Assembly: GCF_020169335.1 (NCBI RefSeq)
Contig: NZ_JAIEZN010000001.1
Coordinates: forward strand, 186,001-250,000
Direction: 5' to 3'
From: Devosia aquimaris
GTDB lineage: Bacteria; Pseudomonadota; Alphaproteobacteria; Rhizobiales; Devosiaceae
Length of the DNA: 64,000 nucleotides
The position numbers and the translations under genes were made by a program. The notes under the pieces are model-generated. The model had not been told where the DNA came from and made no database searches. It saw only the letters and a program-made list of their open reading frames with translations. Of the stretch, positions 34,940-43,329 are shown piece after piece. How positions within the stretch are numbered: position 1 is the first letter of the stretch; every line of letters starts with the position of its first letter.

Positions 34940-35001
34940 ATGAGGTCTACTCTAAACGCGGCGAACACAGTAGACCTCATCCTGAGCTTGTCTAAGGACG
35001 G
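34940..35001. repeat. hairpin-forming intergenic repeat upstream of ubiA
   Basis: ATGAGGTCTACT (34940-34951) and AGTAGACCTCAT (34969-34980) are perfect 12-base inverted arms around a 17-base loop. They continue into CCTGAGCTTGTCTAAGGACG (34981-35000), a motif I recall as dispersed between genes in many Alphaproteobacteria. It lies 57 bases before the ubiA ATG, so it is probably transcribed with that gene. Confidence 0.65.
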
Positions 35002-35056
35002 GATCGTGGCAGGCCCGCTGCCCGGTCCCGTCGCCCCAAACGGAGATCGTGGCACC

Positions 35057-36001
35057 ATGTCCGATACCAATCAGCCCGCATCCAGTTCCACCAGTCCAGC
35101 CGCAGCAGCCTCGGACAATTGGGTCGATCGCTACCTGCCCCGGCAGGTTCGCCCCTATGCGCGGCTGGCCCGCTGGCATGCGCCGATCGGCATCTGGCTG
35201 CTGTTCTGGCCCTGCGTCTGGGGGCTGGGCCTGGCGGCCGTGGCCGCGCCCACACGTGGCTTTGACTGGGGCGCAGCGATTCTGATGCTGATCGGGGCGG
35301 CGCTGATGCGCGGCGCCGGCTGCACCTTCAACGATATTGTCGACCGCGACATCGACGGCCATGTCGCCCGCACCCGCCAGCGGCCCATTCCCGCCGGCGA
35401 TGTCACCGCCCGCGACGCCCTGGCGTTCATGATTGCCCAGGCGCTGCTGGCCTCGGTGATCCTGTTCCAGTTCAATCGCTTCACCGTCTGGGCCGGCGTG
35501 GCCTCGCTGGTGCTCGTGGCCATCTATCCCTTCATGAAGCGCGTCACCTGGTGGCCGCAGGCTTTCCTGGGTCTGGCTTTCTCCTGGGGCGCCCTGGTGG
35601 GCTGGAGTTCACAGACCGGTGGCATGGCCATGCCGGCGCTGCTCGCCTATCTCGGCACCATTTTGTGGGTGATCGGCTATGACACGATCTATGCGCTGCA
35701 GGACGTCGAGGACGATGCGCTGATCGGGGTGAAATCCACGGCGCGCCTGTTCGGCAACAAGGCGCGGCTGATCGTCTCGGGCTTCTATATCGGCGCCTAT
35801 ATGCTGTGGTTGGCCGCTGCAACGGTAGCCGGGGCGGGCATTGTCTTCGCGCTGCTCTCGCTGGTGGCGGCGGGGCTCCTGGCCTGGCAGGTGCAGACGC
35901 TCAATGCCGATGTGCCCAACAACCCCTATGTGCGCTTTCACGCCAACACCTATGTCGGCATGGCGCTATCGCTGGCGCTGCTGGCCGACTGGGTCTGGTA
36001 G
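35057..36001 (+). CDS. ubiA: 4-hydroxybenzoate polyprenyltransferase UbiA
   Basis: The 314-residue membrane prenyltransferase attaches the polyprenyl tail to 4-hydroxybenzoate in ubiquinone synthesis. The two Asp-rich substrate motifs are NDIVDRDID (about 95-103) and YALQDVEDDALIGVKSTA (about 214-231), with around eight hydrophobic helices. RPIPAG between them is also a family block. The Met at 35057 is chosen because upstream codons run through the hairpin repeat; GGAG is 11 bases upstream. A bidirectional terminator follows the stop. Confidence 0.95.
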   Translation: MSDTNQPASSSTSPAAAASDNWVDRYLPRQVRPYARLARWHAPIGIWLLFWPCVWGLGLAAVAAPTRGFDWGAAILMLIGAALMRGAGCTFNDIVDRDIDGHVARTRQRPIPAGDVTARDALAFMIAQALLASVILFQFNRFTVWAGVASLVLVAIYPFMKRVTWWPQAFLGLAFSWGALVGWSSQTGGMAMPALLAYLGTILWVIGYDTIYALQDVEDDALIGVKSTARLFGNKARLIVSGFYIGAYMLWLAAATVAGAGIVFALLSLVAAGLLAWQVQTLNADVPNNPYVRFHANTYVGMALSLALLADWVW

Positions 36002-36016
36002 CTACCGGAAACGTCA

Positions 36017-36048
36017 AAAGGGCTGACCGCACCACCGGTCAACCCTTT
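36017..36048. terminator. bidirectional terminator between ubiA and the DUF6101 gene
   Basis: AAAGGG-C-TGACCG, loop CACCAC, CGGTCA-A-CCCTTT forms a 12-pair stem with one internal C/A mismatch. The A/T ends on both sides suit termination from either strand between two convergent genes. Confidence 0.7.
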
Positions 36049-36073
36049 CAACGTGCTTTGGAGGCAGCAGAAC

Positions 36074-36586
36074 TCAGGCGTCAACCTGGCCGGGCGTGCG
36101 GCGGTTGAGGAAACGGGGGCGGCGACCGGCTTCAGCGGCGAGCTTGCGGCGCGAGGCGCTGCTGCCCAGCATGACGCCATCAACCTGCTGGCTATAGGGC
36201 ATGTAGGCACCGTCGCCGGCCTTGATGAACAGCGGCAGGCGCAGCTTCTTGCCCCAGTTCTGCCATTCGGCGACGACGCTCTGATTGCCCTCTTCCTCGA
36301 ACACGCGATAGTTCAGCGCGCTGTCGGAATGCACCAGTTCGATCGAACTGGTCAGAACACCTTCGCCGGAAATGGACGTGGCCACGGCAACGCCGATGAA
36401 CTCGGTCACCGGAACCTTGATCTTGATGGCGACCCCGCTCTGGTCGAGCATGCGGCGGACCGTGACGGTCTTGACCGGATCCTTGGGGCCATTGTCGTTT
36501 GCAGCAATGAAGCGCCGGTCCGCAACTGCGGGGGTGCCAAATGCCAGAACGACCGACGATCCTTCCATCGAAACGCCATGAACCAT
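36074..36586 (-). CDS. DUF6101 family protein
   Basis: The 170-residue protein matches the alphaproteobacterial DUF6101 family by its pattern: an N-terminal RRFIAANDN-like stretch, a central VPVTEFIGVAVAT, IELVHSDSALNYRVFEE, VVAEWQNWGKKLRLPLFI, and a basic tail ending GRRPRFLNRRTPGQ. Function is unknown; the basic Arg-rich tail suggests nucleic-acid or membrane-surface binding but that is a guess. The ATG at 36586 follows AGGAAGG; an internal Met at 36568 is also possible. The gene stands alone on this strand and converges with ubiA. Confidence 0.8.
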   Translation of the reverse strand: MVHGVSMEGSSVVLAFGTPAVADRRFIAANDNGPKDPVKTVTVRRMLDQSGVAIKIKVPVTEFIGVAVATSISGEGVLTSSIELVHSDSALNYRVFEEEGNQSVVAEWQNWGKKLRLPLFIKAGDGAYMPYSQQVDGVMLGSSASRRKLAAEAGRRPRFLNRRTPGQVDA

Positions 36587-36855
36587 TTGAATTCGCCTTC
36601 CTGTCAACTTCGAGAGCTGATTTTTGGTGCTCTCTTTTGTGCCTCCAACATACCCCGGGCCCTTACCTGCCACCTTAATCGGTTGGGTTAAATTTATCTT
36701 GTTTTCCGAGAGGGTTAGCAGGGTATTGCACCGGGTAGGAACCGGTTAACTGCACCCGATGGGGCCCCGTTAACCCTGCCTGGCCGGGCCGGCTGGGATC
36801 ACCGATGTGAGCGGCCCTTGTCCAAACCCCGGGGCCAGCCTAAAAGGCCCCGAAT
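36587..36855. other. divergent intergenic region, no gene seen
   Basis: This 269-base gap separates the DUF6101 gene from the cysQ-like gene. It has an unusually A/T-rich patch (about 36670-36715) and three GTTAA-type words: GGTTAAATT (36686), GGTTAACTG (36744) and GTTAACCCTG (36770). These could be parts of the two divergent promoters or cell-cycle regulator contacts, but I cannot define a clear site. No short coding frame with a ribosome binding site is evident. Confidence 0.5.
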
Positions 36856-37704
36856 ATGCCAGTTCCAGCCACGACTTACAGCGACGACCTCGAATTGCTC
36901 CGCGCCAGCGCGGTGGCTGCCGGCATCATTGCCAGCGGCTTCTTTCGCCGCGACGTCAAGAGCTGGAACAAGGAGAATGCCTCGCCCGTGAGCGAGGCCG
37001 ACATCATGGTGGACCGCTATCTGGCAGCCTCGCTGCTGCAGGCGCGGCCCACTTATGGCTGGCTGAGCGAAGAGACAACCGACAATCCCTCCCGGCTCGA
37101 TTGTGAACGCGTCTTTGTTGTCGACCCCATCGACGGCACGGGCGGCTTCCTGCGCGGGGAGGACAGCTGGTCGATCTCCCTGGCCGTTGTCGAGAACGGC
37201 ATTCCCGTGGCCGGCGTGGTCTATGCGCCGGTGCGCGATGAAATGTATGCCGCCGCACGGGGCGAGGGCGCGCGGCTCAATGGCAAGATCATCCGCCGGG
37301 TGCGGCGCCCGGGGGCGGCTCCGGTCATTCCCGCGGCCGGCGCCGTGCATCAGGAACTCCAGCAGGCCGGCCTCAACTATACGCGCGGTCCCTATTATCC
37401 CTCGCTGGCCTATCGCCTGGTACAGGTGGCCACCGGCAAGCTCGATGCCGTGGCCAGCCGCCGCGGCAGCCAGGACTGGGATATCGCTGCTGCGGCCGTC
37501 ATTCTGGACGAGGCGGGCATCGATATTGCCGATGTCTGTGCGGGCTTCCCGCAATTTAACAAACGAGATGTGCGTCACGGGGCGCTTGCGGCGCTTGGCG
37601 ACATGAGCCTAAAACCGCTGGTCCATGCAGCCCTGATCAAGGTCTATGGCTGCCCGGCCGATGGCCAGGCGGTTGCTGCGCACACCACCGACGAACGGAT
37701 TTGA
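36856..37704 (+). CDS. cysQ: CysQ-like 3'(2'),5'-bisphosphate nucleotidase / inositol phosphatase family
   Basis: The 282-residue metal-dependent phosphatase has the family motifs: the Glu pair in LSEETTDN (about 71-78), the metal loop DPIDGTGGFLRG (about 94-105) and WDIAAAAVILDEAG (about 203-216). CysQ removes phosphate from PAP formed during sulfate assimilation; the GTGGFLRG form is more CysQ-like than the GT-NF form of inositol monophosphatase. Histidinol phosphatase is another member of the fold, so the exact substrate is not certain. DUF4170 follows only three bases after the stop, so the two are probably cotranscribed. Confidence 0.85.
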   Translation: MPVPATTYSDDLELLRASAVAAGIIASGFFRRDVKSWNKENASPVSEADIMVDRYLAASLLQARPTYGWLSEETTDNPSRLDCERVFVVDPIDGTGGFLRGEDSWSISLAVVENGIPVAGVVYAPVRDEMYAAARGEGARLNGKIIRRVRRPGAAPVIPAAGAVHQELQQAGLNYTRGPYYPSLAYRLVQVATGKLDAVASRRGSQDWDIAAAAVILDEAGIDIADVCAGFPQFNKRDVRHGALAALGDMSLKPLVHAALIKVYGCPADGQAVAAHTTDERI

Positions 37705-37707
37705 CCC

Positions 37708-37953
37708 ATGGCAGAAAAAACAGAACCCGGCCAACAATTGCTCCACCTGGTCATCGGCGGAGAATTGTCCAGCATTGAAGGCGTCACCTTCGCCGATCTC
37801 GACAAGGTCGACATCGTCGGGCTCTATCCCAATTACGCCAGTGCACTGGTGGCCTGGAAGCAGAAGGCCCAGCTGACGGTCGATAGCGCGCAGACGCGCT
37901 ATTTCATCGTCCACCTGCACCGCCTGCTCGATCCGCAGACCGACAAGAAGTAA
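37708..37953 (+). CDS. DUF4170 family protein
   Basis: The 81-residue protein contains GLYPNYASALVAWKQKAQLTVDSAQTRYFIVHLHRLLDP, the conserved block of DUF4170, a short family seen in Rhizobiales and relatives. It has no signal or membrane segment. It is placed directly behind the CysQ-like phosphatase, an association I recall from related genomes. Function is unknown. The LpxB-related gene converges and ends 38 bases downstream. Confidence 0.85.
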   Translation: MAEKTEPGQQLLHLVIGGELSSIEGVTFADLDKVDIVGLYPNYASALVAWKQKAQLTVDSAQTRYFIVHLHRLLDPQTDKK

Positions 37954-37990
37954 GTCTGGCCAACGCCAAGCGGCCCGGCGCCCCGTGACC

Positions 37991-39142
37991 TCAGTCGCGG
38001 GGCGTTATGCAATCCAGAATCGCCTGCACCGCGCCAGGGCCGCCAATGCGCTGCCGGCCCACATTGCCCAGGCGCCGCCGCTCCTCGTCGTCGCGCAGCA
38101 AATTGGCGAGGGCGGTGCTCACCGCGCCTGCCTCAGCCGGCACAACGATGCGCGCCGCATCGAACAGCTTCTGTTCATCGTCAAAGCGCGACCGCCGGTC
38201 GCGCGGATTGATGAAGGTGATCGCCGGTCGGCCCATGCCAAGCGCCTGCACCGTCGCCGTGCCGGCCTGCGACAGCACCAGGTCCGAAGCCGCCAGCAGA
38301 TTGCCCAGCGCATTGCCACGCGCCATGTGGACGGTCATCTTGCCGTCGGACAATTCCCCCAGGTCACCGGATTCGGCGCTGAGCATATGGGTGCGGCGAA
38401 GGCCGGTCTTCTTGGCCAGTTCCTCGACATTGATCCCGCCCGCCACGGCCAGGAAGACATCGGGCATCAACTCGGCTGGCAATGCGCGCAGCGCCTCGAT
38501 TTGGAGGCCAAAACTCTCCGCCGTCAGGGCTCGGCTGCCCGGCAGCAGCGTCACCGCGCGCTGGCGGCTGCGCCGGCTCTGCGCGTCATAGTCGCCGCTC
38601 GGAATGGTATCCATCATCACATTGCCGGCCGAACGTGCGTCGATGCCGGCCTGTACCAGCATGTCTGCCAGCCCGTCCGAGCGGCAGAACACGGTCTTGC
38701 AGCTGCGCTTGATGAAGAAGCGCTCGGCGGCCGAATAGAGCCGCGCCGCACCGGTCTTGTAGACATCGAGATAGGTGAGGTCGCGCAAGCCGGTGGCAAA
38801 AGCCGCCACCACGCCGGTCATGTCACCCACCACCACCACGCGACCATATCGTCCGCGCACCTGGCGCAGGAACTTCAGGGCCGGCGGGATGGTCATCAAT
38901 CCGCCATTGGCCAAGTCGCGCCGCAGCGAACCCTTCACATTGCGCCAGCCTTCAGACGCCAGGGTGGCGCGCGGGCCGACAATGGGGCAGACGCCCGTAT
39001 AGGCATTGCCTGCGCCAATCATGGGATAGGCATCGACTTCCAGGCCCTTGGGCAGGCGGGCCGCTATGGCCGCCGCAATCCAGTCCTCACCGTGACCGTT
39101 GGAAATGAACAGCATGCGGCGACGGATGGACGCTGGCGACAC
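37991..39142 (-). CDS. lipid-A-disaccharide-synthase-related glycosyltransferase-like protein
   Basis: The 383-residue product opens with RRMLFISNGHGEDWIAAAIA, the signature of a conserved group related to LpxB (GT-B fold), and has VVVGDMTGVVAAF, LLPGSRALTAES and a C-terminal SQAGTATVQALGMGRPAITF donor-site block. It is not LpxB itself; the true biochemical role is unknown to me, though a cell-envelope sugar transfer is plausible. I accept the GTG start at 39142, seven bases after GGAG; an ATG at 39115 is the alternative. It begins two bases after the DUF2093 stop, so the two are in one transcript. Confidence 0.8.
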   Translation of the reverse strand: MSPASIRRRMLFISNGHGEDWIAAAIAARLPKGLEVDAYPMIGAGNAYTGVCPIVGPRATLASEGWRNVKGSLRRDLANGGLMTIPPALKFLRQVRGRYGRVVVVGDMTGVVAAFATGLRDLTYLDVYKTGAARLYSAAERFFIKRSCKTVFCRSDGLADMLVQAGIDARSAGNVMMDTIPSGDYDAQSRRSRQRAVTLLPGSRALTAESFGLQIEALRALPAELMPDVFLAVAGGINVEELAKKTGLRRTHMLSAESGDLGELSDGKMTVHMARGNALGNLLAASDLVLSQAGTATVQALGMGRPAITFINPRDRRSRFDDEQKLFDAARIVVPAEAGAVSTALANLLRDDEERRRLGNVGRQRIGGPGAVQAILDCITPRD

Positions 39143-39144
39143 GG

Positions 39145-39366
39145 TCAGGCTCCCAGACCGAACCGCTCGAAGGCTTCGTTTGCCACCACGGCATCGGCAT
39201 AGGCCTCCTGCCGGTCAACGCTCCAATAGAACAGCTCGTCGATCGGGATCGGCTTGCCGGTAATGGCGCAGCGCACGAAGGTGCCGGGCTTGAGCACCAC
39301 ATAGTCCCCGTCGAGATAGCGGATTTGCGCCTCGACGGGTGCAAAGGCCTTGTCAAACAGGTTCAT
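39145..39366 (-). CDS. DUF2093 family protein
   Basis: The 73-residue protein shows the DUF2093 pattern: AQIRYLDGDYVVLKPGTFVRCAITGKPIPIDELFYWSVDRQEAY. It is a small soluble protein of unknown function found in Alphaproteobacteria. The Met at 39366 is used because GAGGGAC lies upstream at a good distance. It lies 46 bases downstream of xseA and two bases before the LpxB-related gene, suggesting xseA-DUF2093-LpxB-like as one operon. Confidence 0.85.
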   Translation of the reverse strand: MNLFDKAFAPVEAQIRYLDGDYVVLKPGTFVRCAITGKPIPIDELFYWSVDRQEAYADAVVANEAFERFGLGA

Positions 39367-39412
39367 CGGTCCGTCCCTCATCTGGGTTGGCTATAGCGGA
39401 GTTGCGGCTGCC

Positions 39413-41029
39413 TCAAAAGAGGCTTTCCTGCGTGTCCGGACCCGCAGATCCGCTGCGGGGTTTCTTGCGCGGCGTCGGGCTGCCGCCGACGATGGCGCCA
39501 ATATCGCCATCGGCAAACTCAATGGCAATGGCTTCCCCAGGCTGCAGCTGGCCGCGCGAGGCCACCAGATTGCCCTCGCCATCCTTGACCACCGCATAGC
39601 CGCGCGCCAGCACGCTGCGATAGCTCAGGCTGGCCAGCAGCTTACCCGCCTGCGTCAGCGCATTACGGCTGGTGTCGAGCCGCTGCACCATTGTGGCACT
39701 GAGCCGCAGGCCCAGCGGGCCCAAAAGGCCATGGGCGTGGCGCAACTCGCTGCGCAGCGATGCAGGCGACAGCTTGGGGCCGATGGCGGCCAGCTGCGCC
39801 TGCTTGCGCTCGAGCAGGCGACCGGCCGAACTGGCGAGGCGCCCCGCGCGCGGATCATGCGTGAGCCGGGCGCGCTCAACGGTCTTGCGCAGACCGGCGT
39901 CCGCCCGCAACGACAGGTTGCGCAGCCGCTCACCGGCCTCGGCCTGCTGGCCCTGCAACACGCGCGGGGTGAGGCGCGTCTCGCTGCGGGAATAGCGCAG
40001 CCGCAGCGCCTGGACGCTGTGGCGCAGATTGCCCAGCAGGTTGGATGCGGCATGATCAAGCTGCTGGCGCTGGATGGAGACCAGATCCCCCGGCCGGGGC
40101 AGGCCGGCACTGGCGGCCCGCAGGCGGTCGCGCGCACTGCCCACCATGCGGCGGGCACCCTGGCGCTGGCGGGCGCCCAGATCGTCGACATAGCCGATCA
40201 GCTCGGCCCGCACCGGCACGGCGGCTTCGGCGGCAGCCGTGGGCGTGGGCGCACGCATGTCCGAGGCATAGTCGATCAGCGTGGTATCGGTCTCGTGCCC
40301 GACGGCGGAGATGATCGGAATGTCGCTGGCTGCAACGGCGCGGACCACGGATTCCTCGTTGAAGCCCCAGAGGTCCTCGATCGAGCCGCCGCCGCGGGCG
40401 ACGATCAGCAGATCCGGTCGGGGTAGCGCGCCACCAGGGGTGAGTGCGTTGAAGCCCTCGATGGCATTGACCACCTCGGGCGCGCAGGTGTCGCCCTGCA
40501 CCCGCACCGGCCAGACCAGCACATGGGTGGGGAAGCGATCGGCAAGACGATGAAGAATGTCGCGGATGACCGCGCCAGTCGGCGAGGTGACGACGCCGAT
40601 GACGCGCGGCAGATAGGGCAGGGGGCGCTTGCGCTCCCGCGCAAACAGCCCCTCGGCCTGGAGCTTGCGCTTGCGCTCTTCGAGCAGCGCCATCAGCGCG
40701 CCGGCGCCCGCCGGCTCGATATTGTCGATGACGATCTGGTATTTCGAAGACCGCGGGAATGTGGTCAGACGCCCTGTGGCGATGACCTCGAGCCCCTCTT
40801 CGGGCTTGAAGGTGAGCTTGGCATAATTGCCCTTCCAAACCACAGCATCGAGCGCAGCGCCCTCGTCCTTGAGGGTGAAATAGGCGTGGCCGGAGGCATG
40901 CTGACCGCGAAAGCCGGAAATCTCGCCGCGCACGCGCACATGGCCGAACTCGTCCTCGACGGTGCGCTTGACCGCCTGGGCGATCTCGGAAACGCTGTAT
41001 TCGGCGGCATTGGTCAGGGCTTCGGACAT
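39413..41029 (-). CDS. xseA: exodeoxyribonuclease VII large subunit
   Basis: The 538-residue protein has an N-terminal OB-fold (EYSVSEIAQAVKRTVEDEFGHVRVRGEISG, then GHAYFTLKDEGAALDAVVWK) and the catalytic domain with IGVVTSPTGAVIRDILH, LLIVARGGGSIEDLWGFNEE and SAVGHETDTTLIDYASD. The long C-terminal part is helical and coiled-coil-like, as expected for XseA, which trims single-stranded DNA with the small subunit XseB (not in the window). Length is above the usual 400-450 because of an extended C-terminal region, also seen in rhizobial forms. Confidence 0.96.
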   Translation of the reverse strand: MSEALTNAAEYSVSEIAQAVKRTVEDEFGHVRVRGEISGFRGQHASGHAYFTLKDEGAALDAVVWKGNYAKLTFKPEEGLEVIATGRLTTFPRSSKYQIVIDNIEPAGAGALMALLEERKRKLQAEGLFARERKRPLPYLPRVIGVVTSPTGAVIRDILHRLADRFPTHVLVWPVRVQGDTCAPEVVNAIEGFNALTPGGALPRPDLLIVARGGGSIEDLWGFNEESVVRAVAASDIPIISAVGHETDTTLIDYASDMRAPTPTAAAEAAVPVRAELIGYVDDLGARQRQGARRMVGSARDRLRAASAGLPRPGDLVSIQRQQLDHAASNLLGNLRHSVQALRLRYSRSETRLTPRVLQGQQAEAGERLRNLSLRADAGLRKTVERARLTHDPRAGRLASSAGRLLERKQAQLAAIGPKLSPASLRSELRHAHGLLGPLGLRLSATMVQRLDTSRNALTQAGKLLASLSYRSVLARGYAVVKDGEGNLVASRGQLQPGEAIAIEFADGDIGAIVGGSPTPRKKPRSGSAGPDTQESLF

Positions 41030-41076
41030 GCCCTGTGGTGCGACATCGGCCCCGTCAGGTCAAGGGTAAGTGCGGA

Positions 41077-41970
41077 CTACTCTGCAGCTTCCCCCTGCTG
41101 CTGCGCGGCGCTCTCAAGATTGCCCATCGACTGCACGATGTGATTGGCCAGTGCATCATAGATGCCGCCATAGGCGTGGCTGGCGCGCATCAATGCAATC
41201 TGCGCGTCGCCCAGCTTGGGCAGGCCATGATCTTCGTTGACGACACGCATGCCCGGCTGCAGGGCGCTTTCCGGCAGAAAGCCAATGGCCAGATCGGACA
41301 GGACCGCGCTGGAAATGGCGGTGGCGTTCGACGAGGTATAGGCGATGCGGTAGTCGAGCCCGGTGCGCTCCAGCGCCTCCTGGGCATCCTTGCGCCAGAT
41401 GCAGAAGGTGGGGCCGCAGGCGACCGCCAGCGGGGAACTGGCCAAGGCCCGCCCGCCGTGGCTGGCCACCCAGAACATCTTTTCGGTGCGGAACAGTTCG
41501 CCGTAGTTCTGCTCGGTGCCTTGGGTAAAGACAATCAGGTCGTATCGCCCCGCGCGCATGCCCTCGAGCAGATGCTCGGAGGCCATGCAGGCCACATCCA
41601 CCACAATCTTGGGATGGGTGCGCTGGAAGCTGGAGAGGATCACCGGCAGCAGGCGCACTGCATAGTCGTCCGGCACGCCGAAACGGATCGAGCCCGAGAG
41701 ATCGCCTTCCGAGAAATGATCGAGAATCTCGGCATTGGTGCGCAGCATCTTGCGCGCCCGTGCGTAGAGCGCCTCGCCCGCCAGCGTCAGCATGACCCGT
41801 CGCCCGTCGCGCGTCAGCAGCGACTGGCCCAGCCGCTCCTCAAGGCGCTTGATCTGCATCGACACCGCCGATTGCGTCTTGTTCAGCCGGCGCGCGGCCT
41901 CGGTAAAGCTGCCGCAATCGGCAATCGCACAGAAGCTTTGCAGCTGATCAAGGTCGAGGGGCGTGCTCAT
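41077..41970 (-). CDS. LysR-family transcriptional regulator
   Basis: The 297-residue protein has the LysR winged helix (LDLDQLQSFCAIADCGSFTEAARRLNKTQSAVSMQIKRLE) and a substrate-binding domain from about residue 90, including IRFGVPDDYAVRLLPVIL. I start at the ATG at 41970; a TTG six codons earlier is possible, and neither has a clear ribosome binding site. It is divergent from a DUF1127 gene, a pairing I recall from other Rhizobiales, so that small gene is a likely target. The effector is unknown. Confidence 0.92.
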   Translation of the reverse strand: MSTPLDLDQLQSFCAIADCGSFTEAARRLNKTQSAVSMQIKRLEERLGQSLLTRDGRRVMLTLAGEALYARARKMLRTNAEILDHFSEGDLSGSIRFGVPDDYAVRLLPVILSSFQRTHPKIVVDVACMASEHLLEGMRAGRYDLIVFTQGTEQNYGELFRTEKMFWVASHGGRALASSPLAVACGPTFCIWRKDAQEALERTGLDYRIAYTSSNATAISSAVLSDLAIGFLPESALQPGMRVVNEDHGLPKLGDAQIALMRASHAYGGIYDALANHIVQSMGNLESAAQQQGEAAE

Positions 41971-42127
41971 GGTCTGCGCATCACTCAAATTGATGGACAG
42001 GATGAAATCTATTTGTTGGACGAATGAATGTCCAGAGCGCTATCTCTCCACTATCGGGGCGTGGACACACGCTGCCGACAGCGCCGCAGACTCCCCCTGC
42101 GACACAACCAGATGTTTGGAGATTATC

Positions 42128-42385
42128 ATGGCTCTCTCGCTTCCCGGCGAGCGGTCAATTGCGGCCGCCACGCCCCGCCCCTTCGCCGCGCTGCTGCGCT
42201 GGCTCGGCCAGGCCAAAGCCGCCCGTGCCCGCCGGACTGCGCTGGAGTCGCTGCTCGACCTCGATCATGAGCGGCTGGACGATCTTGGCATCTCGCGCGC
42301 CGACATCAATGCGGCCCTGGCCCGGACCGGCAACAACCCCGGCCATGTGCTGAACACGGCCCGCGCCCGCAACGCCCGCCTCTGA
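42128..42385 (+). CDS. DUF1127 domain small protein
   Basis: The 85-residue protein ends in a DUF1127-type helix-turn segment: ALESLLDLDHERLDDLGISRADINAALA (about 47-74), preceded by a basic linker (AKAARARR). DUF1127 proteins are short, Arg-rich and in some Rhizobiales take part in RNA and phosphate or carbon metabolism control; here the role is unknown. GGAG lies six bases before the ATG. It is divergent from a LysR gene, and a strong terminator-like hairpin follows at 42512. Confidence 0.85.
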   Translation: MALSLPGERSIAAATPRPFAALLRWLGQAKAARARRTALESLLDLDHERLDDLGISRADINAALARTGNNPGHVLNTARARNARL

Positions 42386-42511
42386 TCGGCGGCCCAGTTT
42401 ACGCCGCCCGGACACCCGCCGGGCTGCGTTCCCTTGTTGGTCCGAACACTTGTTACGAGCGCTCGTTCCATCACCGGCCGGTTTGCCACCGGCCTTGTTT
42501 CCTGATGACTT

Positions 42512-42545
42512 GCCGGACAGTGCCTCGCACTTGTCCGGCTTTTTT
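42512..42545 (+). terminator. rho-independent terminator downstream of the DUF1127 gene
   Basis: GCCGGACA (42512-42519) pairs with TGTCCGGC (42532-42539); the inside GTGC/GCAC extends the stem. Six T residues follow. It abuts the 3' end of the convergent PilZ gene and would serve the plus strand. Confidence 0.88.
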
Positions 42546-42799
42546 CATTCGGCAGGGCGGAACTGCACGCCCAGCTCGGTTTCCTGACGCCACGCCACCT
42601 GGCACTCAAAGCTCTGACCATCGTCGAGCATGAGCTGGAAATGATCGGGAATGCCGATCACGCTGGCCACGCGCAGGCGGGCCCCGGAGTCCGAGAGATT
42701 GCGGATCGTGCAGTCGAAGGTCGAGAACCCGTCATTGACCACGACATGGCCGCCCTTGAGAACGCGATGACGGATCGTAGCGCGTTGCTCCTCGGCCAT
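42545..42799 (-). CDS. single-domain PilZ protein
   Basis: The 84-residue protein is a lone PilZ domain: RHRVLKGGHVVVNDGFSTFDCTIRNLSDSGARLRV with the D/N-x-S-x-x-G-like NLSDSGAR motif, followed by a beta-rich half. The RxxxR c-di-GMP arm at the front is present only as RATIRHR, so nucleotide binding is possible but not certain. It might respond to the c-di-GMP enzyme at 53615, but there is no direct link. It lies 17 bases downstream of the IalB-like gene. Confidence 0.88.
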   Translation of the reverse strand: MAEEQRATIRHRVLKGGHVVVNDGFSTFDCTIRNLSDSGARLRVASVIGIPDHFQLMLDDGQSFECQVAWRQETELGVQFRPAE

Positions 42800-42816
42800 G
42801 TGGCAGGCACTCCTTA

Positions 42817-43329
42817 TTATGGCAGCTGTGCGAAGCCGTCCTTGAAGCCATTGAGCGACACCGGAATGCCGATGCCTTCCTCGGGCGTCTTGAACACCAC
42901 AAAGATGGCGCTGCTGCCATTGGACAGGGTCTCGATCAGGCTGTCATCGAGCACCACCTCGGCCACGCAGCCATTGGGCAGGCAGCGCACGAAGGCAACA
43001 CGGCCCATATCCTTGCCATCGACATTGAGGCCCAGGCCATTGGGCAGCAACACGCCGAGCGGCGCCAGCACCCGCAGCAGCCGCGCCTCGCGATCGGCGG
43101 TGCGCAAGACAATGACAGACAGGCCCACATTGGGCTGATCTTCGGCCATCACATTCTGGATGATTGCACACTGCTCGAAACTGGCGCCGGGCGGGGTGTC
43201 GCAGCTCATCTGCCAGTCCCCATACTGGGCCTTGACCACGCCCTGGGCATGGACCGCGCTGCCGGGCGCGCCCAGAGCCAGCAGGGCCAGGCCTGCACCG
43301 ACGAAATGGCGCCAAAAATTCTGCTTCAC
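42817..43329 (-). CDS. invasion-associated locus B (IalB) family protein
   Basis: The 170-residue periplasmic protein has a signal peptide (WRHFVGAGLALLALGAPGSAVHAQ) and the IalB fold pattern: QYGDWQMSCDTPPGASFEQCAIIQ with two cysteines, RVLAPLGVLLPNGLGLNVDG, and VRCLPNGCVAEVVLDD with a second pair. Four cysteines in two pairs suggest two disulfides. IalB was named for Bartonella red cell invasion, but homologues are widespread in free-living relatives, where the role is unclear. A GTG start at 43329 follows GGGAG. Confidence 0.9.
   Translation of the reverse strand: MKQNFWRHFVGAGLALLALGAPGSAVHAQGVVKAQYGDWQMSCDTPPGASFEQCAIIQNVMAEDQPNVGLSVIVLRTADREARLLRVLAPLGVLLPNGLGLNVDGKDMGRVAFVRCLPNGCVAEVVLDDSLIETLSNGSSAIFVVFKTPEEGIGIPVSLNGFKDGFAQLP

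Noticed and set aside
37979-38004. CGCCCCG...CGGGGCG hairpin as a bidirectional terminator
   Set aside because: The stem overlaps the stop of the LpxB-related gene and has no T tract on either side; too weak to list as a terminator.
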